Assembly (NCBI RefSeq): GCF_900066015.1
Contig: NZ_LN890655.1
Coordinates: 1-64,000, forward strand
Length of the DNA stretch: 64,000 nt
Source: Candidatus Promineifilum breve
GTDB taxonomy: Bacteria; Chloroflexota; Anaerolineae; Promineifilales; Promineifilaceae
Direction: 5' to 3'
In this document: positions 35,456 to 43,698 of the stretch, in pieces
Position numbering within the stretch: the stretch's first letter is position 1
How the letters are laid out: each line of letters starts with the position of its first letter
Made by a program: the position numbers and the translations under genes
Notes under the pieces: model-generated
The model's database searches: none
The model's input: the letters and a program-made list of their open reading frames with translations, nothing else
Told to the model about the DNA's origin: nothing

Positions 35456-35947
35456 ATGAAACGAGAAAATATCGTGTGGGGCATCTTCCTTATCCTGCTG
35501 GGGATAGGGTTTCTGGTCTATCAGCTCAACCCCGGTTTGTTCGGCGGCTTTCGCTGGCCGTTGATCCTGGTGGCTCTGGGGGCAATCTTCACGCTTGGCT
35601 CGCTGATTGGCCGCGTGGGGGGGATGATGATCCCCGGCCTCACTTTATTGGGGCTGGGCGGCATCTTCTATTACCAAGACAGCACCGGCAATTGGGAGAG
35701 TTGGGCCTATGTCTGGGCGCTGCTGCCCGCGCTGGCCGGCCTGGGCATGGTGATTGGCGGCCTCTATGACCGCGAATTGCGCCAGGCGCGCGGGGTGGGG
35801 CTGATGATGTTCCTCGGTGGGCTGGCGGCCTTTGCCATCTTCGGCGGCTTCTTCGGCCTGGGGCCGGGTATCCTGCGCTACTGGCCGGTGCTGGTGATCC
35901 TGGCCGGGTTGTGGTTGCTCCTGCAAGCCTTGCGGACGAAAAAGTAA
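35456..35947 (+). CDS. LiaI/LiaF-like membrane protein
   Basis: Encodes 163 aa with about six short hydrophobic helices and a pattern of paired Gly-rich segments (WGIFLILLGIGFLVYQL, WPLILVALGAIFTLGSL, YWPVLVILAGLWLLLQAL). This resembles the DUF5668/LiaF transmembrane module used in envelope-stress sensing. The next gene, convergent, has the same module joined to a toast-rack domain. RBS GATGAGGAG precedes ATG. Confidence 0.75.
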   Translation: MKRENIVWGIFLILLGIGFLVYQLNPGLFGGFRWPLILVALGAIFTLGSLIGRVGGMMIPGLTLLGLGGIFYYQDSTGNWESWAYVWALLPALAGLGMVIGGLYDRELRQARGVGLMMFLGGLAAFAIFGGFFGLGPGILRYWPVLVILAGLWLLLQALRTKK

Positions 35948-35948
35948 A

Positions 35949-35985
35949 GGGGACGGCCGACCACGTTGATTGGTCGGCCGTCCCC
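35949..35985. terminator. Bidirectional terminator hairpin between convergent genes
   Basis: GGGGACGGCCGACCA (35949-35963) and TGGTCGGCCGTCCCC (35971-35985) are a perfect 15-bp stem with a 7-base loop. It begins just after the stop of the plus-strand gene and lies 40 bp from the end of the convergent minus-strand gene. Confidence 0.75.
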
Positions 35986-36024
35986 CTGCTTCGCACCGTG
36001 TCGAGTGTCGAAAGTCTATCGCCC

Positions 36025-37101
36025 TCACTCCGTGGTGATGGTGACCGGGGCGTTGCCGCCATCGATCACGAACAGCACCCGGTCGGCCGCCTGGTCGTAG
36101 CCGTCGGTCTGATAGACACCCTCATCGTCATCGTCGCTGATGTTGACGAGATCGAAGCGCTCGTCCAGACGAATCCCGTTCTCGCGCCCGTCATAAACCA
36201 CCCGCGCCGCCACACCGGCCGGCAAAAACAGGCTGATGGGCGCGTTGCCGCCATCGACGTTGACCTCGCGCGTGCCGCCGGCGGGCAGGGCCAGGCTGAT
36301 GCCGGCATTGCCGCCGTCGATTGTCACGTCATAGTCGCCATCGGGCAGCGTGGCGCTCAGCGCGGCATTCCCGCCGTCGATGGTCAGGCCGCTCAGCAGC
36401 AGCTCGCTCAGTTCGGCGCTGGTGATCCCGTTGCCGGCGTCGATGGTCAGGTCGATAGGCACGGCCGGGTTGAGGGCGAACGTCCAGGGTTGGCCGCCGT
36501 CGCTGCTGAACCAATCGGCCGGGTTAAACGAGAAGCCGCCCGCCCGTTCGCCAACCTCGTAGCGGACATGGCTGCCATCGCGTTCCAATACAGTATCCAG
36601 ACCGAGGGTGGTGAAGATGACCCCGCTGATGAGGTCGTCGCCCTCGGCCGCGGCTATCTCGGTTGGCGCATTGGCCAGGTCGAGGCGGATGTCGGCCGAC
36701 TCCACGCCTTCGAGCGGTACACGAAAGGTTTCCTCACTCGATACGCGGCTGGTCGCCGGCCCCGGCGCGCTACCCGAACCGCGCAGTAGCAGAAAGGCGA
36801 ACACGGTCACGGCCGCCAGGCCGAGAAAGCCGCTGAGCGCCGTCCCCAGCGGCGGCCGAATTTGCACAACCAGCACATTCAGGCCGATGAAGATAAGCGC
36901 CAGCGGCCAGAAGCGCCAGACGCCCTCCCAATCCAACCCACCAATAACGCCTATATTATCGAGCAGAAAGAACACACCGGCGGCGATGAGCACCACAGGC
37001 GCGAAGAGCGAACGGCTGCCGCGTCGCGCCGCCGGCGCACCCTTCGGTTCCTGTTTCGCCTCGCCCGGCTCTTCCTCAAGTTTCGATTCATATTCGGTCA
37101 T
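36025..37101 (-). CDS. LiaF-like protein: TM module plus toast-rack domain
   Basis: Encodes 358 aa. A charged cytoplasmic N-terminus precedes about four membrane helices (about 30-110; VVLIAAGVFFLLDNIGVIG, FWPLALIFIGLNVLVV). It is followed by an external beta-solenoid-like DUF2154/toast-rack region with repeats of GGNA.IS..LP (about 245-310). The family takes part in sensing envelope stress, but no LiaRS-type kinase pair is adjacent. Confidence 0.75.
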   Translation of the reverse strand: MTEYESKLEEEPGEAKQEPKGAPAARRGSRSLFAPVVLIAAGVFFLLDNIGVIGGLDWEGVWRFWPLALIFIGLNVLVVQIRPPLGTALSGFLGLAAVTVFAFLLLRGSGSAPGPATSRVSSEETFRVPLEGVESADIRLDLANAPTEIAAAEGDDLISGVIFTTLGLDTVLERDGSHVRYEVGERAGGFSFNPADWFSSDGGQPWTFALNPAVPIDLTIDAGNGITSAELSELLLSGLTIDGGNAALSATLPDGDYDVTIDGGNAGISLALPAGGTREVNVDGGNAPISLFLPAGVAARVVYDGRENGIRLDERFDLVNISDDDDEGVYQTDGYDQAADRVLFVIDGGNAPVTITTE

Positions 37102-37148
37102 GGGTCACCTCTACGCAAAATATTGCCAACTGAAGCGCGCTCTTCACA

Positions 37149-37188
37149 AGCCACACGCCACCCGCTACCCGCCACTCGCTACCCCCTA
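37149..37188. repeat. CCACCCG heptamer array upstream of the EF-G gene
   Basis: CCACACG, CCACCCG, CTACCCG, CCACTCG, CTACCCC in 7-base phase, between the toast-rack protein start and the EF-G gene. Confidence 0.8.
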
Positions 37189-37252
37189 TACGTGTTGCCC
37201 CTCTGGTCAGTTTCGACTAAAATCAGGCGTTGACCTTTAGACATATTACTCA

Positions 37253-37301
37253 AGAAACCGGGTTTCGGCGTAGCGGCTGTGCTCGCCGAGGCCGGTTTTC
37301 T
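37253..37301. repeat. Eroded AGAAACCGG palindromic element
   Basis: AGAAACCGG (37253-37261) and CCGGTTTTCT (37292-37301) bracket a GC-rich centre containing GGCGTAGCGGC. The core GTTTCG.CGTAGCGGC is shared with the hairpin at 46362-46397 read on the minus strand, linking the two families. Confidence 0.6.
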
Positions 37302-37336
37302 AGTAAAACCAAAACCCCTTAGAGGTTTACCAACTC

Positions 37337-39415
37337 ATGAAGGAATATCAGACCGGACAGATCCGCAATATCGCCCTCGTCTCGCACAATGGCGCCGGAA
37401 AAACGACGCTGGTCGAGCGCATCCTCTTCAAGACCGGGGCGATCACTCGCATGGGCAATGTGCTCAATGGCACGGCCCATATGGACTTCGAGGAAGAGGA
37501 AGTGGCCCGCAATAGCTCCATCGCCACGGCCATTGCCCCCGTCGAATGGAAAGGCGTCAAGCTGAATCTGCTGGACACCCCCGGCTTCCTGGACTTCGTC
37601 GGCGAGGTGAACAGCGCCATGAAAGTGGTCGACAGCGCCGCCGTGCTGGTCGAGGCCGTCTCCGGCGTCGAGGTCGGCACCGAGGCTGTCTGGGCCGTCA
37701 CCGACGCCTACAAGCGCCCGCGCATCATCATCGTCAACAAGATGGATCGCGAGAACGTGCGCGTGCGGCGGGTCATGGAGAGCATCAAAAACAATCTCCA
37801 CGGCCATTTCGTGAACCTGCAATTGCCCATCGGCGAGGGGCCGGGCTTCAAGGGCGTGGTCGATCTGCTGCACATGGAGGCCCGGCTGGGCGAGAAGGGC
37901 GACAAGGCCCCCATTCCGGCCGATATGCTGGCCGCGGCCGATGACGCGCGCGCCGACCTGGTGGAGGCCGCGGCCGAGGGCGACGACGAACTGCTGGAGA
38001 AATTCCTGGAAGGCGTCGAACTGAGCGGCGCGGAAGTGGCGCGCGGCTTGAAGGAAGCCACCTCCAGCGGCGTCATCGTGCCCATCCTCTACTGCGCCGG
38101 TGAGAGCGGCATTGGCGTCGATGCCTTGCTCGATGCCCTGGTAGAGATCATGCCCGCGCCCAACGAGACCGGCGGCTTCGAGGCCACCGACCCCAAGGGC
38201 GAGACGGTTCGCCGGGACGTCAGCGACACCTCGCCGCTGGCCGTCTTCGTCTTCAAGAGCCGCGAAGACAACTTCGGCAAGACGAGCTATCTGCGCGTCT
38301 TCGGCGGCACGTTGGCCTCCGATTCGCGTATCTGGGATAGCGTCCACGGGGCCGAGGTGCGCGTGGGCACGCTGCAAGTCTCCAGCGGCAAAGAGACCAG
38401 CCCGGTGACCAAGCTCCATGCCGGCGACATCGGCACGGTCGTTAAGCTGGGCGAGGTGACCACCAACGACACCCTGGGCGACCGCGGCAAGATGCTGACC
38501 CTGGCCCCCATCGTCCAACCCAATCCGCTGGCTTCGGTGGCCGTCCATCCGGTGACGCAGGCCGACACGGCCAAGTTGAGCCAATCGTTGAACCGGCTGG
38601 TGGCCGAAGACACGACCCTGCGCTGGTCGACGGAGCCATCGACCCACGAGACGATCCTGGCCGGCATGGGCATGGCCCATCTCGACATCGCCATCCACAA
38701 GGCGCTGTCGAAGTTCGGCGTCCATCTGCGCACGACGACGCCCAAGGTTCCCTACCGTGAGACGATCACCAAGACGGCCGACGCCGACTACACCCACAAA
38801 AAGCAGACCGGCGGCGCGGGCCAATACGCCCGTGTGGCCCTGCGCGTGGAGCCGGTGGAGGAATCGCGCGGCTTCGAGTTCGCCTCGGAGGTCTTCGGCG
38901 GCGCGGTGTCCGGCCCGTTCGTGGCCGCCACGGAGAAGGGTTGCCGCCAGGCGCTGGAAGGCGGCGTGGTGGCCGGCTACCCGGTGGTCGGCGTGCGCGT
39001 TGTCATCACCGACGGCAAGATGCACCCCGTCGACTCCAAGGAAATCGCCTTCCAGACGGCCGGCCGCGAGGGCTTCAAGCAGGCCGTGCTGAAGGCCGCG
39101 CCGATGCTGCTGGAGCCGATCTACGAGGTGACCGTCACCGTCCCGGCCGACAACATGGGCGACATCCTGGGCGACATGAACTCCCGCCGCGCCCGCGTGC
39201 TGGGCATGGACCAGGAAGGCAACAAGAGCATCGTCCGCGCCGAAGTGCCGCTGGCCGAGATGCAGAACTACGCCGCCGACCTGCGCTCGATGACCCAGGG
39301 TCGCGGCGTGTTCGGGATGAAGTTCATGCAATACGGCCGCGTGCCCAGCCATTTGCAGGAAGAACTGGTGACCAAGCTGCGCAAGGAACGCGAGGCGCAC
39401 GAGAACGACGAGTAA
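37337..39415 (+). CDS. Elongation factor G paralogue (EF-G2-like GTPase)
   Basis: Encodes 692 aa, normal EF-G length. Domains: GTPase with P-loop SHNGAGKTT (about 16-24), switch II LDTPGFLDF and NKMD; then domain II, III, IV (YTHKKQTGGAGQYARV, about 480) and V. The P-loop differs from the AHIDAGKTT of housekeeping EF-G, as in EF-G2-type paralogues, so this may not be the main translocase. No str-operon genes (rpsL, rpsG, tuf) are adjacent, which agrees. It could act in translocation, ribosome recycling or stress. The C-terminal HENDE abuts a heptamer array. Confidence 0.88.
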   Translation: MKEYQTGQIRNIALVSHNGAGKTTLVERILFKTGAITRMGNVLNGTAHMDFEEEEVARNSSIATAIAPVEWKGVKLNLLDTPGFLDFVGEVNSAMKVVDSAAVLVEAVSGVEVGTEAVWAVTDAYKRPRIIIVNKMDRENVRVRRVMESIKNNLHGHFVNLQLPIGEGPGFKGVVDLLHMEARLGEKGDKAPIPADMLAAADDARADLVEAAAEGDDELLEKFLEGVELSGAEVARGLKEATSSGVIVPILYCAGESGIGVDALLDALVEIMPAPNETGGFEATDPKGETVRRDVSDTSPLAVFVFKSREDNFGKTSYLRVFGGTLASDSRIWDSVHGAEVRVGTLQVSSGKETSPVTKLHAGDIGTVVKLGEVTTNDTLGDRGKMLTLAPIVQPNPLASVAVHPVTQADTAKLSQSLNRLVAEDTTLRWSTEPSTHETILAGMGMAHLDIAIHKALSKFGVHLRTTTPKVPYRETITKTADADYTHKKQTGGAGQYARVALRVEPVEESRGFEFASEVFGGAVSGPFVAATEKGCRQALEGGVVAGYPVVGVRVVITDGKMHPVDSKEIAFQTAGREGFKQAVLKAAPMLLEPIYEVTVTVPADNMGDILGDMNSRRARVLGMDQEGNKSIVRAEVPLAEMQNYAADLRSMTQGRGVFGMKFMQYGRVPSHLQEELVTKLRKEREAHENDE

Positions 39416-39486
39416 ATGACGAATGACGAATGACGAATAAAGAACTCTCTCTTCATTCGTCATTTGTCATTCGTCATTCGTAATTC
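39414..39486. repeat. Opposed-arm heptamer array between convergent genes
   Basis: AATGACG units (from 39414) face ATTCGTC/ATTTGTC units (to 39486) across a short loop. The hairpin would terminate both the EF-G paralogue gene and the convergent patatin gene. The right arm supplies the last codons (NYE) and the stop of the patatin gene. Confidence 0.88.
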
Positions 39487-40679
39487 AACAGGTTTGTGGC
39501 GATGCGGTCGCTCTCGGCGGTCGGGCCATCGTCCAGCGCTTCCAGTCCGCCGGTGTGGCGGGCGAAGTAATCCCGCGTGGCCGCGGCGGCGGCGTTCACC
39601 AGCGCGTCGCGCCGGGCATCGCTCATGCCGAACTCAATCGTGCCATAGGTCTTGGCCGGCAGCCGCACCACGCGCCGCGTGTTTTCGTCAATCACGGCCT
39701 TGTCGCGGGCTGACGTCAACGTATCCACCAACCCGCGCAGCCGTTGCGCCGTGCGCAATGACCCCAGGCGGGACGACAGCGGCGACCCCGCGGCCGGCGG
39801 CGGGGCGTCCTTCACCGGCAGGCTCTCATCGATGAGAAAGCCCAGCACGGCCGTCGACGTTTCCGACCCCATCACGCTCGTCACCCCCGGCTCGCGCGAG
39901 ACGAACAACTCAATCGGGAAATTGGACAGCATCCCGCCATCGACCATCACGTTGCCGGTCAGGGGAATCTGCACCGGCCGCCCGTCGCGCGTGGCGTGGA
40001 GCATCCCCCACTCCTCGCGCCAGACGACTTCCTGCCACAGCAGCGGAAAGCTCATCGACATGCGCGCCCCCCAGACGGCCGGCAGGCGCGGCGTCGTGCG
40101 ATGATTCAGGATGTGGAGCCGGTTCATCGTCGTGTCGCTGGTCGTCAGCGAGAGTTCCACGCCCGTCGCCTCGTATAGCTCGGCGAAGGTAGCCTGGCCG
40201 AAGTTGCGCCGGCGTCCGCGAAACTGGCCCTCGTTCAGTTTGCGCTCCAGCCAGGACACAAACGCGTCGGCCGAATAGAAGCCGCCATAATCGAAGAAGG
40301 ACAGCAGTTGCCGCCCGGTCGCGTTGCCGGCCAGCGTTCCCAACAGCCGTTTCTCCAGCCGCCCCTCGGCCCATTCCGGCAGCCCCGACAGATCCATCGC
40401 CCGGAAAAATTCGGCCAGGGCGCTCTCGGCCGGCTCCGGCGGGGCGGGGGGAGTGCCCAGAAAAGTGGTGAACACCGGCTCGTCACCGGCGCGCTCGCTC
40501 AACGTGGCTTGCATCTCGGCCGCCGTGTAGCCGGCGGCCAGCGACACGGCGGTGATGGCCCCGGCCGACGAGCCGATGATGCGCCCGATGGTATGCCCCG
40601 CCGCCTCGAATTCCCGCATCGCCCCGACAAAGGCCATGCCTTTGGCCCCGCCGCCTTCCAAAACGAGATCGTATTGCAT
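39474..40679 (-). CDS. Patatin-like phospholipase
   Basis: Encodes 401 aa. Patatin-fold lipases hydrolyse membrane phospholipids with a Ser-Asp dyad. Seen: the oxyanion loop EGGGAKG (residues 8-14), nucleophile in GSSAG (Ser38) and the dyad Asp in VMVDGGML (Asp247). No signal peptide or membrane helix is visible, so it acts inside the cell. It is the third gene of an operon after a subtilisin-like and a caspase-fold protease, 32 bp downstream of the latter. Patatin-like effectors in CBASS and related defence systems destroy the inner membrane; a similar role here is an inference. The last residues and stop come from a heptamer array. Confidence 0.9.
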   Translation of the reverse strand: MQYDLVLEGGGAKGMAFVGAMREFEAAGHTIGRIIGSSAGAITAVSLAAGYTAAEMQATLSERAGDEPVFTTFLGTPPAPPEPAESALAEFFRAMDLSGLPEWAEGRLEKRLLGTLAGNATGRQLLSFFDYGGFYSADAFVSWLERKLNEGQFRGRRRNFGQATFAELYEATGVELSLTTSDTTMNRLHILNHRTTPRLPAVWGARMSMSFPLLWQEVVWREEWGMLHATRDGRPVQIPLTGNVMVDGGMLSNFPIELFVSREPGVTSVMGSETSTAVLGFLIDESLPVKDAPPPAAGSPLSSRLGSLRTAQRLRGLVDTLTSARDKAVIDENTRRVVRLPAKTYGTIEFGMSDARRDALVNAAAAATRDYFARHTGGLEALDDGPTAESDRIATNLLNYE

Positions 40680-40711
40680 GGTGCGTCCTCCGGTTATGGT
40701 TCTGGACTTGT

Positions 40712-42133
40712 TCAGGTCTGGTGAATGCGCGCCGCCGGGTCGCCGATGATGACGTAGCCGCGGGCGTCATTGTTGGCCGTCCAGTTGAAGATCAAATCAT
40801 CCTCGTCAAACGGCTCGCCGTAATGGCGGGCCTCGATCAGATTGTTGAGCAGAACGGCCAGGTGGGCATAGCGCCGGCTGAATTCGTCGAAGGCGTAGCC
40901 GACCCGCCCCCCGGCCATTAGCCGCGCCAATGCCTGCTCGAAGACCGCCGTCTGCGCCCCCGCGCCGCGCCACTCATAGGAACAGTTCCACACCCGCTCG
41001 ACGTGGCTGACGACGGCCGCCGCGCCGCCCGGCCGCCCCAGCATCCGCCGCGGCAGGTCAGCCACGAAGGGCGCAGCGGCGATCTGTACCGGGCGATTGC
41101 CAAAGGTCAGGTGGGCGAATTCGTCGCGCAGCGGTGTGCCGCCGCCGTAGCAGGCGTAGAAGAAGGCGATCTGGCCGGTCAGGTCGGCCGATTCGGCCAG
41201 GTCCTCGCCGCTCATCAGACAATCGGCGGGAATTGGCCCGCGCCCGGCCCACTCGTTCGGCCCCGGCCAATCGCTGGTCACCAGCGCCCCTTGCCGCCGC
41301 CGCTGGTCGGGATGATCGCGCGGCAGAACGTTGCCGTGCCCGGCGCAGAACAGCACCGCCGGCGCGTCCGGCCCTCCAAGCAGGTCACTCAGGGCGGCCT
41401 TGGTCGCTGCCGGGCCGCGCGTCGTCGCCACTTCCCAGCCGGCGGCGCGCGTGGGCAACGCCGCGGCCAGCGCGTCGATCAGCGTGGTCGTGGTATGGTT
41501 GGTGGCCGGGTCGTCGCCGTTGATGGCCCCGAAGAAGGCCAGGCGGCGCGGGCGGGGCGCTGTCGCCGTCTCCGACCGGGCCACGGACGCGGCGTAATCG
41601 GCATAGGCCGCCACGCTGTCGAAGTGGATGCGCCCCACGGCGTAGGCCACGTCCAGCTCGGTCTGGAAGCGAAAGCTGATCTCTTCGGGCGATCCGACGA
41701 GGAGCAAATAATAAGGAACCATCTCCGGCCGGATGGGGCCGGGCGATGTGCCCTGGCGCTCCAACCAGTCGGCCGTTGATTCGCCGCGCTGCACGCCGTT
41801 CGGCCCGTTGAACAGGTGGAACAGATCGCCGGCTTGCTCCCGGCGCAGGTCGAGCAGCGGGGCCAGCGCCGCCTCGATAGCCGGGTCGGCGTCGGCAGCG
41901 AAGACGACGCCCCAGCCGGCCGTGGCCGGTTCGGACAGATCGAGCGGATCGCCGAGGCCCTCCAACGCGCCGCTCTCCCACGCCAGCAGGCTCTCCAGAT
42001 TGTCGGCCGGCGGCTCGCGCAGCACATAGCGCGCCAACTGGTTGCGGCTCATCGGCGGCAGGGCGTAGCCGCCGGTCGCGCCGTCGATGCCGTTAAAATA
42101 GAGAAGCGTGGAATCGGCGTTTTTGCCCGCCAT
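40712..42133 (-). CDS. Caspase-fold cysteine protease (C25/CHAT-like)
   Basis: Encodes 473 aa. The clan CD pattern is present: a strand ending in VLFCAGHGN (His266) and a later strand ending in AFFYACYGGG (Cys328), spaced as in gingipain/CHAT-type domains. VPYYLLLVGSPEEI and DVAYAVGRI (about 139-169), and GYVIIGDPAARI at the C-terminus, resemble C25 peptidases. Gingipains are secreted, but no signal peptide is seen here, so it should be cytoplasmic. It lies 11 bp downstream of the subtilisin-like gene and 32 bp upstream of the patatin gene, so all three likely act together. Confidence 0.78.
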   Translation of the reverse strand: MAGKNADSTLLYFNGIDGATGGYALPPMSRNQLARYVLREPPADNLESLLAWESGALEGLGDPLDLSEPATAGWGVVFAADADPAIEAALAPLLDLRREQAGDLFHLFNGPNGVQRGESTADWLERQGTSPGPIRPEMVPYYLLLVGSPEEISFRFQTELDVAYAVGRIHFDSVAAYADYAASVARSETATAPRPRRLAFFGAINGDDPATNHTTTTLIDALAAALPTRAAGWEVATTRGPAATKAALSDLLGGPDAPAVLFCAGHGNVLPRDHPDQRRRQGALVTSDWPGPNEWAGRGPIPADCLMSGEDLAESADLTGQIAFFYACYGGGTPLRDEFAHLTFGNRPVQIAAAPFVADLPRRMLGRPGGAAAVVSHVERVWNCSYEWRGAGAQTAVFEQALARLMAGGRVGYAFDEFSRRYAHLAVLLNNLIEARHYGEPFDEDDLIFNWTANNDARGYVIIGDPAARIHQT

Positions 42134-42144
42134 CCGAAACCCTC

Positions 42145-43266
42145 TCAGCCGATGGGCTGGGCTTCCAGCAGCAATCTCTTTTGAATCGCCCGCCGCGTGG
42201 CGTCCAGCGCCGACAGCGCGTCGAGCCGCACAAAGCTCAGATTGGTGTGCTGGACGTTGTCGTCCTCGTCGTCGCCGTCGATGATCGGCACGCCGCCGCG
42301 AATGAGCCAGGCCAGCAGGTCGCCCACCTCCGGCAGTTCGCCGGTCAGGCGGCGGTGGAATTCCTGCATCAACAGGATGACCCCCACTGTGACCGGCGTG
42401 GCCTGGCTGGTGCCGTGCTGCACCGATTCCCCGTTCGGGCCGTTGATGCCCGAGGAGGTGACCGGCGCGCCGGGGGCGAAGATGTCGGTCTGTGTCAGGC
42501 GGTTGATGCTCTTGTGCAACCGTTGCGAGAAGGGGGTGATTTGCCCGGGGCGGCTGGAATGGGCCGTCGCCCCGCTGCCATAGGCGAAGCCGCCCTCGGC
42601 CGCGTCATAGACCGCGCCGACACTGATGCACTCGCGCAGGATGGCCGGGTAGCTCATCCCCTGTGCGCTGTTGTGCTGGAAGAAGCCGTTGCCGGCGGCG
42701 ATGACCACCGCCACCCGCTGCGCCCGCAGTTCCACAATGAGGCCGCGCACGGCATCGGCGGCGTAATCGGTGTCGCTGATATAGTTGCCGCTATCCCCCA
42801 ACGACATGCACACCGCCGACACGCCATGCGCCGGGCCGTTGTCGCGCACCCAGGTCAGCGCGTCACGTATCCAGGCGAAGCTGCCGCCGCCGGTGTTGCC
42901 CAGCACCTTGATCGGTACGATATTGGCTCCGGGGGCGATGCCCTTATGATCGCCGTTGGCGACGATGATGCCGCCGACGTTGGTGCCGTGGCCGTTGCCG
43001 TCGCCGGCGTCGTTGGGGTTGCCGCCATTGTCGGGCGTGAAGTTGGCCTGGGCCACAACGCGCCCGGCGAAATCGACGTGGCCTGTGTTCAGGCCGGTAT
43101 CGAGCACGGCCACCGTCTGGCCCGCGCCGCTGACGTTGAACGCCGCCCGCGCCTGGCTGACCCACAGGAAGCTATCGACTTCCGGCAGATGGGGAAACAA
43201 AGGTCGGTCGAATTGCCGCGGCCGTTCGACCGGATCGATCTCGGATGGCATCTGTGCATTGGACAT
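42145..43266 (-). CDS. Subtilisin-like (S8) serine protease, intracellular
   Basis: Encodes 373 aa. The catalytic triad is intact: Asp56 in AVLDTGLN, His93 in GNGHGTNVGG and Ser287 in QHGTSQATP, with oxyanion Asn193 in AAGNG. There is no signal peptide. The first 45 residues (...VDSFLWVSQARAAFNV) may be a short N-terminal extension rather than a full I9 propeptide. It is first in the protease-caspase-patatin operon, behind a consensus promoter. It might activate the downstream proteins by cleavage (inference). Plasmid or phage genes are not nearby. Confidence 0.92.
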   Translation of the reverse strand: MSNAQMPSEIDPVERPRQFDRPLFPHLPEVDSFLWVSQARAAFNVSGAGQTVAVLDTGLNTGHVDFAGRVVAQANFTPDNGGNPNDAGDGNGHGTNVGGIIVANGDHKGIAPGANIVPIKVLGNTGGGSFAWIRDALTWVRDNGPAHGVSAVCMSLGDSGNYISDTDYAADAVRGLIVELRAQRVAVVIAAGNGFFQHNSAQGMSYPAILRECISVGAVYDAAEGGFAYGSGATAHSSRPGQITPFSQRLHKSINRLTQTDIFAPGAPVTSSGINGPNGESVQHGTSQATPVTVGVILLMQEFHRRLTGELPEVGDLLAWLIRGGVPIIDGDDEDDNVQHTNLSFVRLDALSALDATRRAIQKRLLLEAQPIG

Positions 43267-43357
43267 GGCCTAATTCTCCTATCGGATGAATGTTGCGCCG
43301 CTCGTCGGCCCGCGCCCTCCCGCGCCGCGGCCGTTAGCCGAGAAGAAACTGGCTTAC

Positions 43358-43385
43358 ATTATAAGGAGCGGCCTGAGCGTGTCAA
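43358..43385 (-). promoter_or_regulatory. Full-consensus sigma70-type promoter of the S8-caspase-patatin operon
   Basis: On the minus strand TTGACA (43385-43380) and TATAAT (43363-43358) are separated by 16 bp, both exact consensus. The predicted start is about 43351, giving a leader of about 85 bases before the ATG at 43266. Confidence 0.75.
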
Positions 43386-43427
43386 TAGGCCAGCCTGCGC
43401 CCGCCTCGCTGCCCTCTGTACCTGGTC

Positions 43428-43457
43428 TCGACAGAGAGGGGTGATCTGGTGTATAAT
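43428..43457 (+). promoter_or_regulatory. Sigma70-type promoter of the rocD leader
   Basis: TCGACA (43428-43433) and TATAAT (43452-43457) are separated by 18 bp on the plus strand. It lies back to back with the operon promoter on the other strand, about 43 bp apart, so one regulator could control both. Confidence 0.6.
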
Positions 43458-43463
43458 GGTCTA

Positions 43464-43558
43464 AATGTCATACGCATAAACCTTTCACAAGACGACCTTC
43501 CTGCGTATCTTTCGTAGGTCCGAGCAAAGCCTGATTTCTCTGAAGTCGGGCTTTTTTT
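43464..43558 (+). ncRNA. Structured leader with intrinsic terminator upstream of rocD (attenuator or small RNA)
   Basis: AAAGCCTGATTTC (43526-43538) pairs with GAAGTCGGGCTTT (43542-43554) through 13 bp including two G-U pairs, and is followed by a T-run: a clear intrinsic terminator about 95 bases from the promoter and 140 bases before rocD. Upstream, TGCG at 43502-43505 can pair either with the ATACGCA at 43470-43476 (as TGCGTAT) or within GACC..TGCG / CGTAGGTC (43494-43520). Such alternative folds are typical of attenuators. No known riboswitch is recognised. Confidence 0.5.
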
Positions 43559-43698
43559 GTCTAACCGGGAGGTCGCTTACAAACGCCGGACACAGCTTAA
43601 GACATTTCTACGCCGTGTCATTTTCGTCTCTTTCAATTCTTTATGTCTGTCGAGCGGGCCGGTTACCACGACGCGACCGCCACAGGAGAAACCAATCC

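Noticed and set aside
37319-39463. 714-codon open frame antisense to the EF-G paralogue
   Set aside because: The translation is His/Ala/Gly-rich with no family motif; it is a shadow of GC-rich codon use in EF-G.
42145-43266. Secreted degradative subtilisin
   Set aside because: No signal peptide is present and the operon partners also lack export signals.
43467-43481. Four-codon ORF as a proven leader peptide
   Set aside because: It lacks a ribosome site and regulatory codons such as Arg or Pro runs, so it is mentioned only as a possibility.
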